Origin: Litorilinea aerophila
GTDB taxonomy: Bacteria > Chloroflexota > Anaerolineae > Caldilineales > Caldilineaceae
Assembly (NCBI GenBank): GCA_945905745.1
Contig: CAMDQF010000004.1
Location: 1 to 52,391, forward strand
Length of the DNA: 52,391 bases
Direction: 5' to 3'
Shown here piece by piece: positions 50,828-52,391 of this stretch. Below the pieces are notes generated by a model. It was not told the DNA's origin, searched no databases, and was given only the letters and a program-made list of their open reading frames with translations. The position numbers and the translations under genes are program-made. The number at the start of each line of letters is the position of its first letter. Positions within the stretch are counted from its first letter, which is position 1.

Positions 50828-52078
50828 TCACATCACCTTCAACGTCGGGATAGGGACGATGAACCGCCCGCCGCGATGCCGATATTCGTTCTGTTGGGAA
50901 AGAATCTCATCCGCGAAGTTCCACGCCAGGAGCAGAGTATACTCCGGCTGCGACTCCAGCAGTTTCTCTGGCGCATAGATGGGCAGATGAGTGCCGGGTG
51001 TATAGCGCCCCTGCTTCGCTGTGCTACGATCCACGACATATTCGAGTATCTCATTGCCGATTTGAAAATAGTTGAGGAGAGTCGTACTTTTGGCCGAAGC
51101 CCCATAGACCGCGATGCGCTTCCCTTCGCCTTTGATGCCGTGCAACAATTCCAGCAGATCCCGGCGCAGTTTCTCCACTCGACTGCCAAAATTCTGATAG
51201 AATTCGTATCCCTTCACCCCCCAGGCATTCTCTTCTGCTAACAACTGCTCCACCCGGCTGCTGCCACCGGTTGCGAGCAGGGAGCACGGCCCATCGGTTC
51301 GCTGGAAGAAAACCCGCAGCGATCCGCCGTGGATGGGCAGTTGCTCGACATCGACCAGTGTAAGCCCGTGCTGGGCGAACAGGTGGGCAAACGATGTGGC
51401 GGAAAAGTAGCAGAGATGCTCGTGATAGATCGAGTCAAATTCAACTTTATCGATCATCGCTTTGACGTAGTGATTTTCGATTACTGCAATGCCGTCTGGC
51501 TTGAGCAATGTGTGGATGCCTGTCACCACGCCGTGCAAATCTGCGACATGCGCCACAACGTTGTTGGCGTGGATCACATCTGCCTGCTGGCCCTGATCCG
51601 ATAGACGGCGGGCCAGTTCGGCGTTGAAAAATTCATTGATTGTGGGAAGACCGCGTTCTTGAGCAACCGCAGCGATATTGCGCGCCGGTTCGATCCCCAA
51701 TACCGGGATTCCTTTGCGCTGGTAGTTCTTCAGCAGATAGCCATCGTTGCTGGCGATCTCAACCACCAGATGAGATTCATTGAGATGACGTTCTGCCGTA
51801 ATTCTTTCTGTGATCTGATTTGCGTTGTCCAGCACTGTGTCGGAGAAGGACGAGAAATAGGCATACTCGCTGAATAGTTCTTCAGCGGGAACGGTTTCTG
51901 TGATTTGCACCAGCCCACAATTGGGACAAAGAACGAGATCAAGCGGAAAACGTCTTTCGGGCGTCTCCAATTGTTCGGCAGTGAGCAGGGCATTGGCCAA
52001 AGGCATTTGACCCAATGAGAGTATATGGACAAGCAAATTTCCGCCGCATGATCGACAAGATATTTGAGTCTCACTCAT
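50828..52078 (-). CDS. Sugar C-methyltransferase (NovU/TylCIII-like)
   Basis: A 416-residue methyltransferase. The N-terminal zinc-binding module has Cys8, Cys11, Cys51 and Cys54; SAM-binding VVEIASNDGYLLK is at about 105-117; the YHEHLCYFS motif follows near residue 230; a C-terminal Rossmann-like domain has VYGASAKSTTLLNY. This three-part layout is that of C-3 methyltransferases of NDP-4-keto-deoxysugars (noviose, mycarose, tetronitrose pathways). ATG 52078 with GAGGA seven bases upstream; longer in-frame starts at 52123 and 52171 have poorer sites. First gene of the minus-strand polysaccharide operon. Confidence 0.87.
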   Translation of the reverse strand: MSETQISCRSCGGNLLVHILSLGQMPLANALLTAEQLETPERRFPLDLVLCPNCGLVQITETVPAEELFSEYAYFSSFSDTVLDNANQITERITAERHLNESHLVVEIASNDGYLLKNYQRKGIPVLGIEPARNIAAVAQERGLPTINEFFNAELARRLSDQGQQADVIHANNVVAHVADLHGVVTGIHTLLKPDGIAVIENHYVKAMIDKVEFDSIYHEHLCYFSATSFAHLFAQHGLTLVDVEQLPIHGGSLRVFFQRTDGPCSLLATGGSSRVEQLLAEENAWGVKGYEFYQNFGSRVEKLRRDLLELLHGIKGEGKRIAVYGASAKSTTLLNYFQIGNEILEYVVDRSTAKQGRYTPGTHLPIYAPEKLLESQPEYTLLLAWNFADEILSQQNEYRHRGGRFIVPIPTLKVM

Positions 52079-52391
52079 GTGCAAGTCCTCGGAAAAACGA
52101 AATTTCATCTGTTCATCTGTCATGACGGTAGACCTTCGTCGTAATCCTTTCTGGTCGATTCTTCTCGTCAAAACTTACGTTAAAATTTGCGGCAGAATTA
52201 CGGCTTAATCAAAAGCCCTTGGCCAGTCGGAAGAGTTAGCACCTCGACTTTTGCAGCTAAACAAAGAAGGTGTCAAGCTGGATAAAAAAGGCGAAATGAG
52301 TCGTCTATAGCTGATTGAAGGCAACGCCGAAGCGAACTCACCGGGACGAGCCAGGTGAGAACAGCACCACGTAGTCCAGCAGAAAGGCTCA
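52079..52391. other. Window-edge region, no gene found
   Basis: The 313 bases right of the polysaccharide operon contain no convincing coding frame. 52315-52391 has short inverted repeats (CTCACC with GGTGAG near 52337-52358) and a phrase (AAGGCAACGCCGAAGCGAAC) that recalls structured intron-type RNA, but I cannot assign a family. The operon promoter should lie here on the minus strand; no good match was seen. Confidence 0.35.

Overview
The window looks like chromosomal DNA of a GC-rich, free-living bacterium, most likely a Chloroflexi (Anaerolineae/Caldilineae-type) genome. Support: an endonuclease-type MutL with no MutH, a one-protein DHH-CBS-tRNA nucleotidyltransferase, a mycobacterium-like CysO sulfur-carrier route to cysteine, a bacterial serpin, a molybdenum hydroxylase operon and a short secreted protein with the YLPLV-type motif common in secreted Chloroflexi proteins. 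The assignment is inference from gene content; there is no rRNA or tRNA gene in the window.

Layout. 1-2860: the end of a spermidine/putrescine-type ABC transporter operon (ATPase fragment and two permeases) and a small membrane protein closed by a strong terminator. 2930-7310: a three-subunit molybdenum hydroxylase (FAD, 2Fe-2S and molybdopterin subunits) followed by a MoaD/CysO-like ubiquitin fold protein and a terminator. 7340-15430: a tiny secreted protein (minus strand), an orphan DNA methyltransferase overlapping mutL, then the proteostasis set tig, clpP and clpX. 15390-27184 (minus strand): a HtrA-type lipoprotein protease, a Gfo/Idh/MocA oxidoreductase, a serpin, a GH2 glycosidase, an aldo/keto reductase, a galactonate-dehydratase-like enolase-superfamily enzyme and the fused tRNA nucleotidyltransferase. 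27300-29993: a miniature inverted-repeat element and a bifunctional (p)ppGpp enzyme with a clear promoter. 30059-36088: a cysteine/sulfur-transfer operon (CysO-like carrier, rhodanese-E1 fusion, CysM-like and CysK-like synthases, DUF4395 protein, membrane thioredoxin, serine acetyltransferase) behind a consensus promoter and a 344-nt leader ending in an intrinsic terminator. 36095-42000 (minus): DUF3052 protein, split threonine/serine exporter, a lipoprotein, a second miniature element with a possible 4-bp target duplication, and a large MacB/FtsX-type permease. 42049-52078 (minus): a surface-polysaccharide cluster with four glycosyltransferases, GDP-fucose synthase, two other sugar-nucleotide SDRs, a CmcI-type protein, and a C-methyltransferase / 3,5-epimerase / reductase trio that looks like branched deoxysugar synthesis. 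The last part is visibly poorer in GC than the rest.

The most unusual layer is non-coding. The spacers between genes are filled with many classes of short degenerate repeats, mostly hairpins built from 7-12 nt words repeated with small changes. Two such classes lie inside coding sequences (the methyltransferase and mutL) without breaking the frame. Two longer palindromic elements look like non-autonomous mobile elements. The leader of the cysteine operon is the best candidate for an undescribed cis-regulatory RNA, and both ubiquitin-like carriers carry one extra residue after the normally terminal Gly-Gly.
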